Assembly (NCBI RefSeq): GCF_003148495.1
Contig: NZ_QGGH01000002.1
Location: 62,001-126,000, forward strand
DNA from: Mesorhizobium loti
Lineage (GTDB): Bacteria > Pseudomonadota > Alphaproteobacteria > Rhizobiales > Rhizobiaceae
Length of the DNA stretch: 64,000 nt
Direction of reading: 5' to 3'
The translations under genes were made by a program, and so were the position numbers. Each line of letters begins with the position of its first letter. Positions within the stretch are counted from its first letter, which is position 1. Shown here piece by piece: positions 1 through 7,785 of the stretch. The notes below the pieces were generated by a model. That model saw only the letters and a list, made by a program, of their open reading frames with translations, ran no database searches and had not been told where the DNA came from.

Positions 1-77
1 TTTTTCATGTCCCGCACGACGACCGTCCCAGCGACAGCCATTCCGGCGGTATTCCGCGGCACTCGTGCCGTATCCAT
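1..77 (-). CDS. Possible start of a further gene of the leftward operon (partial)
   Basis: After the dehydratase stop at 117 an ATG on the minus strand at 77 opens a frame that runs off the left edge without a stop. The visible residues (MDTARVPRNTAGMAVAGTVV...) are too few to place in a family. A second in-frame ATG at 41 could be the true start. The 40-nt spacing and same direction would suit a third gene of the same operon. Treat it as a possible partial gene only. Confidence 0.28.
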   Translation of the reverse strand, partial: MDTARVPRNTAGMAVAGTVVVRDMK

Positions 78-116
78 GTCAGGGCCGCGTCCTGCGTGGA
101 CCGGCCTTTCTCAACC

Positions 117-1055
117 TCAGCCGTTCAGGCCTTCGACACCGGCGCCGCAGACAAGCCCGGCGATGCGGGCGCCGCGCGGTGGCTTGAAAGCTCCGCTCAT
201 CAACGCGGCCAGCGATGCCGCGCCGCTGAGGTCGGCGGCAATGCCGAATTCGAACCAGAGCAATTCAGCGGCCTTCTGCATGTCGGCATCCTCGACAAGG
301 ACTATGTCGTCGACGTGCTTGGCGACGATCGCGTAGATGCTTTCGTCCGTACGGCCGCAGGCCATGGTCGCCACCTTCGTCGTTATTTCGGGCAAGCGAA
401 CGACATGGCCGGCAGCCAGGGAGGCGTGAAGGGTCGGTGAACCGGTCGGCTCGACACCAATGATCCTGGCGTCGGGTTTGACGTGCTTCAGGACTTCGGA
501 CATGCCGCTGATGAGGCCGCCGCCGCCGATCGCGACGATGTAGATGTCCGCGTCGGGAATCTGATCGACCATCTCCAGCGCCACGGTTCCCTGACCGGAC
601 ACGATCTGCGCATCGGCGAAGGGATGCATGTAGAAGGCGCCGCACGCCTTTGCCTCGGCCAATGCCGCCTCGTGCGCTTCATCCCAGACATTGCCTGCGA
701 AGCGAACGTCAGCGCCCCATTTGCGCAGCTTTTCCGCCTTCAGCGGGCTTGCATTGTTCGGCAGGTAGATGGTGGCGGGAACGCCGGCCTGGGCGGCCAC
801 ATAGGCGGTGGCCAGGCCGTGATTGCCACCGGATGCGGCGACCAGTCCGTTTTCGATCCGGTTAGGCTCGAGCGTTTTCACCCGGTTCGTGGCGCCCCGG
901 ATCTTGAAGGAGCCGCTCACCTGGAGGCATTCGAGTTTCAAATAGACATCATTTTGAAGGTTTGCGCCCGTGGCATGGTCGAGCTTGACGACCGGCGTGC
1001 GTCGTATGAACGGGGCAATGCGTCGGGCCGCCGCTTCGATGTCCTCATGGCCCAT
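117..1055 (-). CDS. PLP-dependent threonine/serine dehydratase family protein
   Basis: This 312-aa protein is a fold-type II pyridoxal-phosphate lyase, the family that deaminates threonine or serine to 2-oxo acids. The PLP lysine motif SGSFKIRGA (Lys51) and the phosphate-binding glycine loop AIGGGGLISG are both present. It is the length of a catabolic dehydratase and has no C-terminal ACT regulatory domain. Its start overlaps the end of the upstream deacylase gene by 11 nt, so the two are probably translated together. Related pairs (EutB with EutE/DoeB) work in ectoine and hydroxyectoine breakdown in rhizobia. That is a possible role here, but the substrate cannot be read from the sequence and no other ectoine gene is visible. 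Confidence 0.85.
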   Translation of the reverse strand: MGHEDIEAAARRIAPFIRRTPVVKLDHATGANLQNDVYLKLECLQVSGSFKIRGATNRVKTLEPNRIENGLVAASGGNHGLATAYVAAQAGVPATIYLPNNASPLKAEKLRKWGADVRFAGNVWDEAHEAALAEAKACGAFYMHPFADAQIVSGQGTVALEMVDQIPDADIYIVAIGGGGLISGMSEVLKHVKPDARIIGVEPTGSPTLHASLAAGHVVRLPEITTKVATMACGRTDESIYAIVAKHVDDIVLVEDADMQKAAELLWFEFGIAADLSGAASLAALMSGAFKPPRGARIAGLVCGAGVEGLNG

Positions 1056-2112
1056 CGGTCAGTGCCTCCGGGTATTCGTTGGCAAGCACGAAGCAGCAAT
1101 TCCCCGGACGCACGCGGCCGGGCTGACGCTTGGCGAAAACGATGCCGTCGATAGGGTGAAGGAGATCGATGGGCGCGCGTGACGGCGTGTGGAGAAAGTG
1201 AATGCGTCCGGCAAGGTCACCCTTACTGACGGCACTGCCGAGCGGGCTCAAGGGCTCGAAGACACCGTCCTCCTCGGAAAGCAGATAGCCTTCGCTTCCG
1301 GGCACCTTGAGCACGCGTGCGTTGGCGCCAGGGGCAATGTCAGGCGCGCCTTTCAGAACGCCTGCATGTTTCAGCACATTGCGGATGCCCCTGCGGCAGA
1401 TGGCCAGCGCATCCTGACTGACAAGGCCGCCGCCGGCCATCTCGCTGCCGATGACGATCAGCCCCTGGTGGTTGGCGGACGCGGTCGAGGTGCGGGTTTC
1501 ACCGAGATTGTCGACCATGACAACGGTCGGCGCCCCGAAGGCGAGCGTCGCCTTGATGTTCTTGCGATGTCCCTGCGCGGTCGGGGACGGTTCGATGATC
1601 GCGCTCGGCAGGATCATCAGGGACGAACCGCCGGAATGGAGATCCAGGAAGTAGTCGGCCTTCGGAAACAGGATGTCGTGCACATAGGCCGCGATCTGGC
1701 TTGTCAGCGTGCCGTTGAAATCGCCCGGAAAACTGCGGTTGAAATTCAACCCGTCGACCGGGGAGGTGCGGGTGCCGGCCTCGACAGCCCGAATGTTGAT
1801 GGCCGGGATCGCGATGATGCGTCCGGCAATATCCCGTGGATCGATCTCGCGCAGAAACTCGCCGAGCGCGATCGGACCCTCATACTCATCGCCGTGGTTG
1901 CCACCCTCGATCAGGACCGTCGGACCGTCGCCGTTCTTGATGACGGCGAGGGGAACGCGGATCGTACCCCAGGCGTCGTCGTGGGGCGATTGAGGCACAT
2001 GAAAGAAACCGATCTGCTTGCCCTCGCGATCGAAATCGACCGACGTGTAAACACTGTTGTTCCGGGGTGTGATGGCCGCACGCACAGTGTTTGCGGGTCT
2101 CGGTACGGTCAT
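1045..2112 (-). CDS. Succinylglutamate desuccinylase/aspartoacylase-family zinc deacylase
   Basis: The protein belongs to the M14-like AstE/AspA/DoeB family, which removes acyl groups from amino-acid derivatives. Zinc-site motifs GGNHGDEYEG (His and Glu ligands) and DLHSGG (second His) are intact, and the FNRSFPGD segment is typical of the family. The start at 2112 (MTVPRPAN) is chosen because GAGG lies 8 nt upstream; an in-frame ATG at 2148 would add 12 residues. It is the first gene of a leftward operon with the PLP dehydratase, and it faces an IclR regulator across a short region carrying an inverted repeat. By analogy with EutE/DoeB it could deacetylate N-acetyl-diaminobutyrate, but this is only inference. 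Confidence 0.82.
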   Translation of the reverse strand: MTVPRPANTVRAAITPRNNSVYTSVDFDREGKQIGFFHVPQSPHDDAWGTIRVPLAVIKNGDGPTVLIEGGNHGDEYEGPIALGEFLREIDPRDIAGRIIAIPAINIRAVEAGTRTSPVDGLNFNRSFPGDFNGTLTSQIAAYVHDILFPKADYFLDLHSGGSSLMILPSAIIEPSPTAQGHRKNIKATLAFGAPTVVMVDNLGETRTSTASANHQGLIVIGSEMAGGGLVSQDALAICRRGIRNVLKHAGVLKGAPDIAPGANARVLKVPGSEGYLLSEEDGVFEPLSPLGSAVSKGDLAGRIHFLHTPSRAPIDLLHPIDGIVFAKRQPGRVRPGNCCFVLANEYPEALTDGP

Positions 2113-2151
2113 CGGTTCGGCCTCGAAATTCATCATCTCGGGCATCATGTC

Positions 2152-2187
2152 AGTTTTATATATGGTGTCAAGTTTGGATATAAAACT
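2152..2187. promoter_or_regulatory. Perfect 10-bp inverted repeat between divergent genes, candidate IclR operator
   Basis: AGTTTTATAT at 2152-2161 is mirrored exactly by ATATAAAACT at 2178-2187, with a 16-bp spacer. It sits in the roughly 95-bp interval between the deacylase (leftward) and the IclR gene (rightward), is much more AT-rich than its surroundings, and is placed where a local regulator would act on both promoters. The symmetry is seen directly; the link to the IclR protein is inferred. Confidence 0.6.
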
Positions 2188-2243
2188 AATGGCAATTCCG
2201 ATTTCTTGTCTTTATCGTGCGTGGACCACCGGGGATTCTTCGA

Positions 2244-3029
2244 ATGGCAGATGACGCAAAAGAAAGTGGCAAACCGACCTATTCGGCCCCGGCGCTGACC
2301 AAGGGCCTCGATGTCCTGGAACTGCTGGCGGAGGCGCGGGCGCCCTTGACGATGAAGGAGATCGCGGAAGGCCTCGGCCGTTCGAAGAATGAGATTTTCC
2401 GGATGCTGATCGCGCTGCAAGAGCGTCAATATATCGAGCGCAACGCCGAGACCGACGCCTATTCGTTGACCGACAAGCTTTTCAAGCTGGGGCTGCACAC
2501 GCCGAGCGCTCAGGATCTCATGTCCGCCGCCATGCCCGAGCTGACGCGGATTGCCGGGGACTCAAATCAGTCGCCGCACCTGGTCGTCTTCAATCATGGC
2601 TTGACCGTCGTGACCGCGGCCGTCCCCGGCGGCGAGGACATGGCGTTCACGCTGCGCCTCGGCTACGGCCGCCTGGCCACCGACGCGACCTCCGGCCATG
2701 TGATTCTTGCCTTCCAGCCGCCGAAGGTCGCGGCGCGGATGATCGACGAAAGTGCGGCGCATTCCCCGGTGCCGCTGGATCGTGATGCGCTGGAAAAGCA
2801 GCTTCGTATCATCCGCGCGGACGGCTACTGGATGCGCGAGAGCCGTGACTTCGTCGGGATCACCGATATCTGCTGTCCGGTCATCGGACCGGACGGCAGC
2901 GCCGTTGCCTCCATTATCGTCGCCTATATCAATCGCCATACGCGTGAAAGCCGCCATGCCTATACTCTGGAGGTCCTGCGCGCTGCCTGCGATCGCATCT
3001 CCATGAAGCTGTCACCGCGGGTTCGCTGA
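2244..3029 (+). CDS. IclR-family transcriptional regulator
   Basis: This 261-aa regulator has the IclR layout: an N-terminal winged helix-turn-helix (about residues 15-75, with LTMKEIAEGLGRSKNEIFRM as the recognition part) followed by a ligand-sensing domain ending in the DICCPV...SIIVAY region. The ATG at 2244 is preceded by a GGGGAT box; an upstream in-frame start at 2217 lacks one. It is divergent from the deacylase-dehydratase operon, which it probably controls through the inverted repeat between them. IclR proteins respond to small organic acids or related catabolites; the effector here is unknown. Confidence 0.9.
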   Translation: MADDAKESGKPTYSAPALTKGLDVLELLAEARAPLTMKEIAEGLGRSKNEIFRMLIALQERQYIERNAETDAYSLTDKLFKLGLHTPSAQDLMSAAMPELTRIAGDSNQSPHLVVFNHGLTVVTAAVPGGEDMAFTLRLGYGRLATDATSGHVILAFQPPKVAARMIDESAAHSPVPLDRDALEKQLRIIRADGYWMRESRDFVGITDICCPVIGPDGSAVASIIVAYINRHTRESRHAYTLEVLRAACDRISMKLSPRVR

Positions 3030-3060
3030 GGGATCGTCCGCGGGCCGTTTGCACCGGATT

Positions 3061-3084
3061 GATAATACCAGTATAGGTCCAGTC
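3061..3084. promoter_or_regulatory. Candidate GntR operator upstream of the regulator gene
   Basis: GATAATACCAGT (3061-3072) is followed by an imperfect partner, GGTCCAGT. The same 12 bases recur exactly at 3875-3886, just after the GntR gene and before nanEK. ACCAGT/ACTGGT half sites are typical of HutC/NagR/DasR-type GntR regulators of amino-sugar genes, so autoregulation is plausible. Confidence 0.5.
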
Positions 3085-3129
3085 AGGAATATTTTGATCC
3101 TGGGTGCTTATCGCGCGGGAGGAAGGGCA

Positions 3130-3879
3130 ATGGCAACCGACAACCTGATCGGGCTTGTCAGTCGGGAAATGGAAGCGACGGCGTCCGATGTGCCGCTTTA
3201 CAGACGGTTGAAATCGGCGATCGAGGCAGCGATCCGCTCCAATGCTTTGAAAACCGGCGCGGTTCTTCCGGGCGAGCGGATTCTGGCGGAAGCCCTGTCG
3301 ATCTCGCGTGTCACCGTGAGAAAAGCCCTGGCGTTGCTCGAAGCCGAAGGGCAGCTCAATCGCCGGCATGGTTCCAAAACCGAGATCGGGTCGCGGGTCG
3401 AAAAATCGCTTTCGACGCTGACGAGTTTTTCGGAGGATATTCTGGCGCGCGGCCTGAAGCCTGGATGTCTATGGCTTTCCAAGCAGATAAGCCGTCCATC
3501 CCCAGCCGAAATGATGGCCCTGGGCATTGCGGGCAATACCAATGTGGTTCGCATGCGTCGTGTGCGGACAGCCGATGGCACGCCGATCGCCGTCGAGGTT
3601 TCGGCCGTGCCGGTTCGCTTCCTTCCTTCGCCCGAGATGGTTCAGGATTCCCTTTATGAAGCGCTTGATGCACGCGGCTTCCTGCCTCAGAGGGCAATCC
3701 AGCGCATGCGCTCGCGCGGCGCGTCGCTGGAGGATGCAAGACACCTTCATTGCGAGGCGGGCGCACCGCTGCTGATGACCGAGCGCCGCTGCTTTCTCGC
3801 CGACGGACAGATCGTGGAATACTGCGAAACACGCTACAAGGGCGACGTCTACGATTTCGTCTTCGAGCTGCAGAGATAA
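3130..3879 (+). CDS. GntR-family regulator, HutC/UTRA subfamily
   Basis: The 249-aa product starts at an ATG (3130) preceded by GGAGGAAGGG. Residues about 20-85 form the GntR winged helix (VPLYRRLKSAI..., LPGERILAEALSISRVTVRKAL). Residues about 100-245 form a UTRA ligand domain of the type that binds phosphorylated amino sugars (VVRMRRVRTADGTPIAVE, then YCETRYKGDVYDF near the end). The gene lies just before a NanE-NanK fusion and a sugar ABC transporter, and operator-like ACCAGT/ACTGGT sites flank it on both sides. It most likely represses the amino-sugar operon and itself until an amino-sugar phosphate is present. Confidence 0.9.
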   Translation: MATDNLIGLVSREMEATASDVPLYRRLKSAIEAAIRSNALKTGAVLPGERILAEALSISRVTVRKALALLEAEGQLNRRHGSKTEIGSRVEKSLSTLTSFSEDILARGLKPGCLWLSKQISRPSPAEMMALGIAGNTNVVRMRRVRTADGTPIAVEVSAVPVRFLPSPEMVQDSLYEALDARGFLPQRAIQRMRSRGASLEDARHLHCEAGAPLLMTERRCFLADGQIVEYCETRYKGDVYDFVFELQR

Positions 3880-3911
3880 TACCAGTTATGAACTGGTTGT
3901 AATCTGGTATT
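3878..3911. promoter_or_regulatory. Double inverted repeat before nanEK, candidate GntR operator
   Basis: ACCAGTT-ATG-AACTGGT (3881-3897) is a perfect 7-bp inverted repeat. It is nested with a second, AATACCAG (3878-3885) against CTGGTATT (3904-3911). The block overlaps the end of the GntR gene and lies 38-71 nt upstream of the nanEK start, the expected place for a repressor site over the promoter. The sequence symmetry is direct; binding by the neighbouring GntR protein is inferred. Confidence 0.62.
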
Positions 3912-3948
3912 TTCCATTTATCGTGATGGCGACAGGGGAGTGCCTGAC

Positions 3949-5481
3949 GTGCAGCGAGAAGATATCGCCAACAGTCTCATCGTGTCCTGCCAGCCGGTTC
4001 CCGGCGGCCCGATGGACAGTGCGCAATTCGTGACAGGCTTTGCCAAGGCCGCTCTTGAAGCCGGAGCCAAGGCGTTGCGCATCGAATCCGTGCCCTATGT
4101 GGCGGCCGCCCGCCTGGCCGTACGCGCGCCGATCATCGGTATCGTCAAGCGCGATCTCAGCGACAGCCCCGTGCGCATCACGCCCTATCTGGCCGATGTC
4201 GAGGCCTTGGCCGAGGCGGGCGCCGATATCATCGCTTTCGATGCGACGGACCGCGTCCGTCCCGTTCCGGTCGAAGCGCTTGTGAAAGCCGTCAAGGCCA
4301 GGAACAAGCTGGCTATGGCCGACTGCTCTTGCCTTGACGATGCGCGCCGGGCCCTTGCCGCGGGTGCCGATTTCGTCGGCACGACGCTTTCCGGCTATGT
4401 CGGCGGGCCGGAGCCGGAGGATCCGGATATCGCCCTCATCGCTCAAATGCGAACCTTGACCCCCTACGTCATCGCCGAAGGCCGTATCCGGTCACCGGAG
4501 CAGGCGGCTGCCGCGGCGCGCGCCGGCGCCTGTGCCGTGGTTGTCGGCTCGGCGATCACCCGTACCGAGCATGTCACCTCATGGTTCCACCAGGCGATTT
4601 CCGACGCCTATGCGGCGCGGCGCGCGCAAACCGTCCTGGGCCCAACCGTCCTGGGCATCGACATCGGGGGAACCAAGACCATGGCCGCGCTGGTCAGCGG
4701 CGGCACGGTGATCGAGGACATGATCGTGCCGACCGCGCGAGAGGCTGGACCCGACGCCTGGCTGGCATCGCTTGCGCAAAGCACGTCGGCCTGGTCCGGC
4801 CGCTTCCGTCGCATCGGCATCGCCGTGACCGGACTGGTAGAGGATGGACGCTGGTCGGCATTGAATCCGGCAACCCTGGGCATTCCCGATGGCTATCCGC
4901 TGGTCGAAAGGGCATCCGCTGTTTTCGGCAAGCCGGTCTGTGCGTTCAACGATGCCCAGGCGGCCGCCTGGGGCGAATACAAATTCGGCGCCGGGCAAGG
5001 CCGCGACATCGTCTTTCTGACCATCTCGACCGGAATTGGCGGCGGCATCGTTTGCAATGGCCGCTTGCTGTCCGGTCTTGCCGGTCACTTCGGTCTGATC
5101 CGTGGCCTGTCTGAAGACCGGGCCCCGCTCGAAGACAGCACCTCCGGCCGCTGGATCGCTTCGCAAGCCCTCAAGGCCGGCTTCAAGGCCGATGCCGCCG
5201 ATGTGTTCGGGCGCGCGCTGAAGGGCGAGGCCTGGGCCGGCGCCATCGTCTCGCAGAGCGCCTCGCGGGTCGCGACGCTGTGCCGGGACATTCAGATGAT
5301 GCTCGATCCGAAATCGATCGTCATCGGCGGCAGTATTGGTCTTGCCGAGGGTTATCTCGACCGGGTGCGCGCGCATCTGGGCGAGGTTCCACCGCGCCTT
5401 TCCTCAGATCTCGTTGCGGCGAAGCTCGCAGGCCACGCCGGCGTCATCGGCGTAGCCGACCTCGCCGAATGGGCAAAGTAA
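3949..5481 (+). CDS. nanEK: Bifunctional N-acetylmannosamine-6-P epimerase / N-acetylmannosamine kinase (NanE-NanK fusion)
   Basis: Residues 1 to about 218 are a NanE epimerase barrel (ManNAc-6-P to GlcNAc-6-P; GIVKRDL, GADIIAFDAT, IAEGRI motifs). Residues about 224-510 are a ROK-family kinase (VLGIDIGGTKT ATP loop, NDAQAAAWGEY, ISTGIGGGIV). Together they would phosphorylate N-acetylmannosamine and epimerise the product. The GTG at 3949 is chosen because GGGGAG lies 8 nt upstream; a GTG at 3940 overlaps that box. The ROK part keeps the AGHFG histidine but lacks the CxCGxxGC zinc cysteines seen in most ROK kinases. It heads an operon with a sugar ABC transporter, pointing to uptake of ManNAc or a sialic-acid-related sugar. 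GlcNAc-6-P deacetylase and GlcN-6-P deaminase genes are not in view. Confidence 0.9.
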   Translation: MQREDIANSLIVSCQPVPGGPMDSAQFVTGFAKAALEAGAKALRIESVPYVAAARLAVRAPIIGIVKRDLSDSPVRITPYLADVEALAEAGADIIAFDATDRVRPVPVEALVKAVKARNKLAMADCSCLDDARRALAAGADFVGTTLSGYVGGPEPEDPDIALIAQMRTLTPYVIAEGRIRSPEQAAAAARAGACAVVVGSAITRTEHVTSWFHQAISDAYAARRAQTVLGPTVLGIDIGGTKTMAALVSGGTVIEDMIVPTAREAGPDAWLASLAQSTSAWSGRFRRIGIAVTGLVEDGRWSALNPATLGIPDGYPLVERASAVFGKPVCAFNDAQAAAWGEYKFGAGQGRDIVFLTISTGIGGGIVCNGRLLSGLAGHFGLIRGLSEDRAPLEDSTSGRWIASQALKAGFKADAADVFGRALKGEAWAGAIVSQSASRVATLCRDIQMMLDPKSIVIGGSIGLAEGYLDRVRAHLGEVPPRLSSDLVAAKLAGHAGVIGVADLAEWAK

Positions 5482-5534
5482 CGGCGCCGCGCAGTCATGC
5501 CATGCAAAAATCATCAAAAAAGAAGGGAACGATC

Positions 5535-6860
5535 ATGAAACTGAACAGGACGTCTTTTGCGCTTGTGGCCACCCTCCTTGCCGGGACGGCTTTGCCGACC
5601 TTTGCCAACGCAACCGTGACCGTGCTCGGCTGGCCCGGCGGCTCCGAGGAAACCGCACTGCGGGCAACCGTGGAAACCTACAACAAGCAGGCAAGCGATG
5701 CCGACAAGGTGGAGCTGCTGTTCTTCAACCGCGAAGGCTTTTACGACAAGCTGCAGGCCGACATGGCGGCCGGATCCAGTGCCTTCGACGTGAACCTCGT
5801 CGCCACCTACTCGATCGGCCGCTACGCGCCTTACATGGAACCGGTCGATCTTGGCGCGGACGCGGCCAAGGTTTTCGGCGAATCCGTTCTCAAGACGATG
5901 CAGTTCGACGGCAGGCAATACGGCGTGCCGACCGACCTTTCGCTGCACTTCATGTACTACCGCAAGGATCTCATCGACGCCTTGATGAAGGATGACGCCG
6001 CCAAGAAGACCTATGGTGAAATCGCCCAGAAATATCTCGGCAAGCCGCTGCAGCCGAAAGACCCGGACAGCTGGACCTGGGACGACTGGGCAGCCACCGC
6101 GCTCTATTTCACCAAGCAGGTGAACTCGGGCAGCCCGGTGCGCTACGGCACGGTCCTGCAGATGAAGAACCTGCTGTTCAACATGATGGTCTTCCAGTCG
6201 CTGCCGCGCTCCTATGGCGGCGACTGGATGGACAAGGACGGCAATGTCACGGTGGATTCCGATGCCTACAGGACCGGCCTCGAACTCTACAAGAAGCTCT
6301 ATGATGCCGGTTCTTCGCCCAAGGATTCGCTGAGCTACGAATATGCGGAAACCAACGCGGCCTTCGCATCCGGCCAGGCTGCGACAGCGCTGCAGTGGAA
6401 TGCCGCGGCGGCGGATCTGACCAGCACCGAAAAGTCCCCGGCCGTCGCCGAGGTCACCGGGATTGTCGCGCCGCCGGCAGGTCCCGACGGACGCGCTGAT
6501 CATATCCACGGCCTTGGCCTGGGCCTCAACAAGAACGCCAAGAACAAGGAAGGCGCCGTCAGGTTCCTGAAGTGGCTCGCCACCGAGGATGCGGCCTTGC
6601 TCTATGCGCGCAGCGGCGGTTCGCCGGCATTGTCTCCCGATGTCGTCGCCAAGGTTGCGAAGGAACGTCCCGACCTCGTCAAGCTCGGCGAATTCGCCAG
6701 CAAGTACGGCTATGTCATGAGCGGGGCGACGTCCGCGAGTGCGCTCCCGGTCTATGAGCTGCAGGCAAAGGAGTTCACCGGCTACTGGTCCGGCCAGCAG
6801 AGCCTTGAGGATGCGCTCGCCCACACCAAGGCGGGCATGCAGGACCTCCTCAAGAAATAA
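5535..6860 (+). CDS. ABC transporter sugar-binding protein (family 1, periplasmic)
   Basis: The 441-aa protein begins with a signal peptide (MKLNRTSFALVATLLAGTAL, cleavage probably after FANA). It continues as an extracellular solute-binding protein of the carbohydrate CUT1 type, with the usual WPGGSEE...LQADMAAGSSAFDVN start and a GVPTDLSLHFMYYRKDLID hinge segment. The ATG at 5535 follows an AGAAGGGA box; the open frame upstream of it overlaps nanEK in another frame and is not used. Position between nanEK and two permeases indicates an amino-sugar or acetylated-sugar ligand captured in the periplasm. The exact ligand is not readable. Confidence 0.92.
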   Translation: MKLNRTSFALVATLLAGTALPTFANATVTVLGWPGGSEETALRATVETYNKQASDADKVELLFFNREGFYDKLQADMAAGSSAFDVNLVATYSIGRYAPYMEPVDLGADAAKVFGESVLKTMQFDGRQYGVPTDLSLHFMYYRKDLIDALMKDDAAKKTYGEIAQKYLGKPLQPKDPDSWTWDDWAATALYFTKQVNSGSPVRYGTVLQMKNLLFNMMVFQSLPRSYGGDWMDKDGNVTVDSDAYRTGLELYKKLYDAGSSPKDSLSYEYAETNAAFASGQAATALQWNAAAADLTSTEKSPAVAEVTGIVAPPAGPDGRADHIHGLGLGLNKNAKNKEGAVRFLKWLATEDAALLYARSGGSPALSPDVVAKVAKERPDLVKLGEFASKYGYVMSGATSASALPVYELQAKEFTGYWSGQQSLEDALAHTKAGMQDLLKK

Positions 6861-6916
6861 ACCATTTGCCGGACGCCGGGTCGAGGCTCGGTGTCCGGCG
6901 CGTTTGGCGGATCGAT

Positions 6917-7783
6917 ATGGCCCTTGTGACACGTGCCGAAGGCAGGATGTATCTGACGCCGCTGGTCGGCTTCCTGCTTCTGTTCCTCGGCTTTCCGGCG
7001 ATCGTGAATCTGATCTATTCCGTTTCGACCGTCACATTCGAGACGCTGCGCAGTCCGGTGTTGAGCGGTTTCGGCAACTACGTCGCGGTGTTGAACGACC
7101 GGGAATTCTGGGGCTCGGCCTGGTTCTCTCTGCGCTTCGGTCTTTTGACTGCATTGGCCGAATGTCTGATCGGTCTTTTCCTTGCCATTTTCCTGGCGCC
7201 GCTCCTGAGCAAGCGTCCGGTCCTGATGGCGCCGTTGATGCTGCCGCTGATGGTCGCGCCGGCCATGGTCGGTCTCATGTACCGGCTGGTGCTGCATGAA
7301 TTCGCAGGCCCCGTCCCCTACTATCTCTTCGAATGGTTCGGTGACAGCCCGGCCTTCCTCGACATCAACAATGCCTTCCGCACCCTTGTCGTCGTGGAGA
7401 CGCTGCAATGGACGCCTTTCGCCTTCCTGCTGTTCTACATGGCCTATTCGGCGATACCGCTCGACGTGCGCGAAGCCTCCTCGCTCGACGGCGCATCACC
7501 GCTTGAGATCGTCCGGTGGATCGACCTGCCGTTGATGAAGCCGACGCTGGTCATCGCGTTTTTCATCCGTTTCATCGACGGTTTCCGGGTGTTCGACAAT
7601 GTCTATGCACTGACTGGCAGTGGAGCTGGCGGCTCGACAACCTCCTTGTCGATCTACATCTACCAGGCCTTCTTCAAGGAAGGGGCTATCGGCAAGGCGG
7701 TCGCCGCTTCGGTTGTCCTGTTTCTGGCGTCGTTCATCGTTCTCCACGGCCTTAACCGGCTTGCCGGCCGCAGGAAGGGTTGA
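6917..7783 (+). CDS. Sugar ABC transporter permease, first subunit
   Basis: This 288-aa inner-membrane protein has six predicted hydrophobic helices and the permease coupling loop EASSLDGASPLEIVRWIDLPL, which contacts the ATPase. It resembles MalF/UgpA-type CUT1 permeases. The start at 6917 (MALVTRAEGRMYL) is set by homology-like length; an upstream in-frame start at 6866 would add a hydrophilic stretch unlike the family. It follows the binding-protein gene by 56 nt and overlaps the next permease region closely, so the transporter is one transcript. No ATP-binding subunit is encoded beside it. Confidence 0.9.
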   Translation: MALVTRAEGRMYLTPLVGFLLLFLGFPAIVNLIYSVSTVTFETLRSPVLSGFGNYVAVLNDREFWGSAWFSLRFGLLTALAECLIGLFLAIFLAPLLSKRPVLMAPLMLPLMVAPAMVGLMYRLVLHEFAGPVPYYLFEWFGDSPAFLDINNAFRTLVVVETLQWTPFAFLLFYMAYSAIPLDVREASSLDGASPLEIVRWIDLPLMKPTLVIAFFIRFIDGFRVFDNVYALTGSGAGGSTTSLSIYIYQAFFKEGAIGKAVAASVVLFLASFIVLHGLNRLAGRRKG

Positions 7784-7785
7784 CG

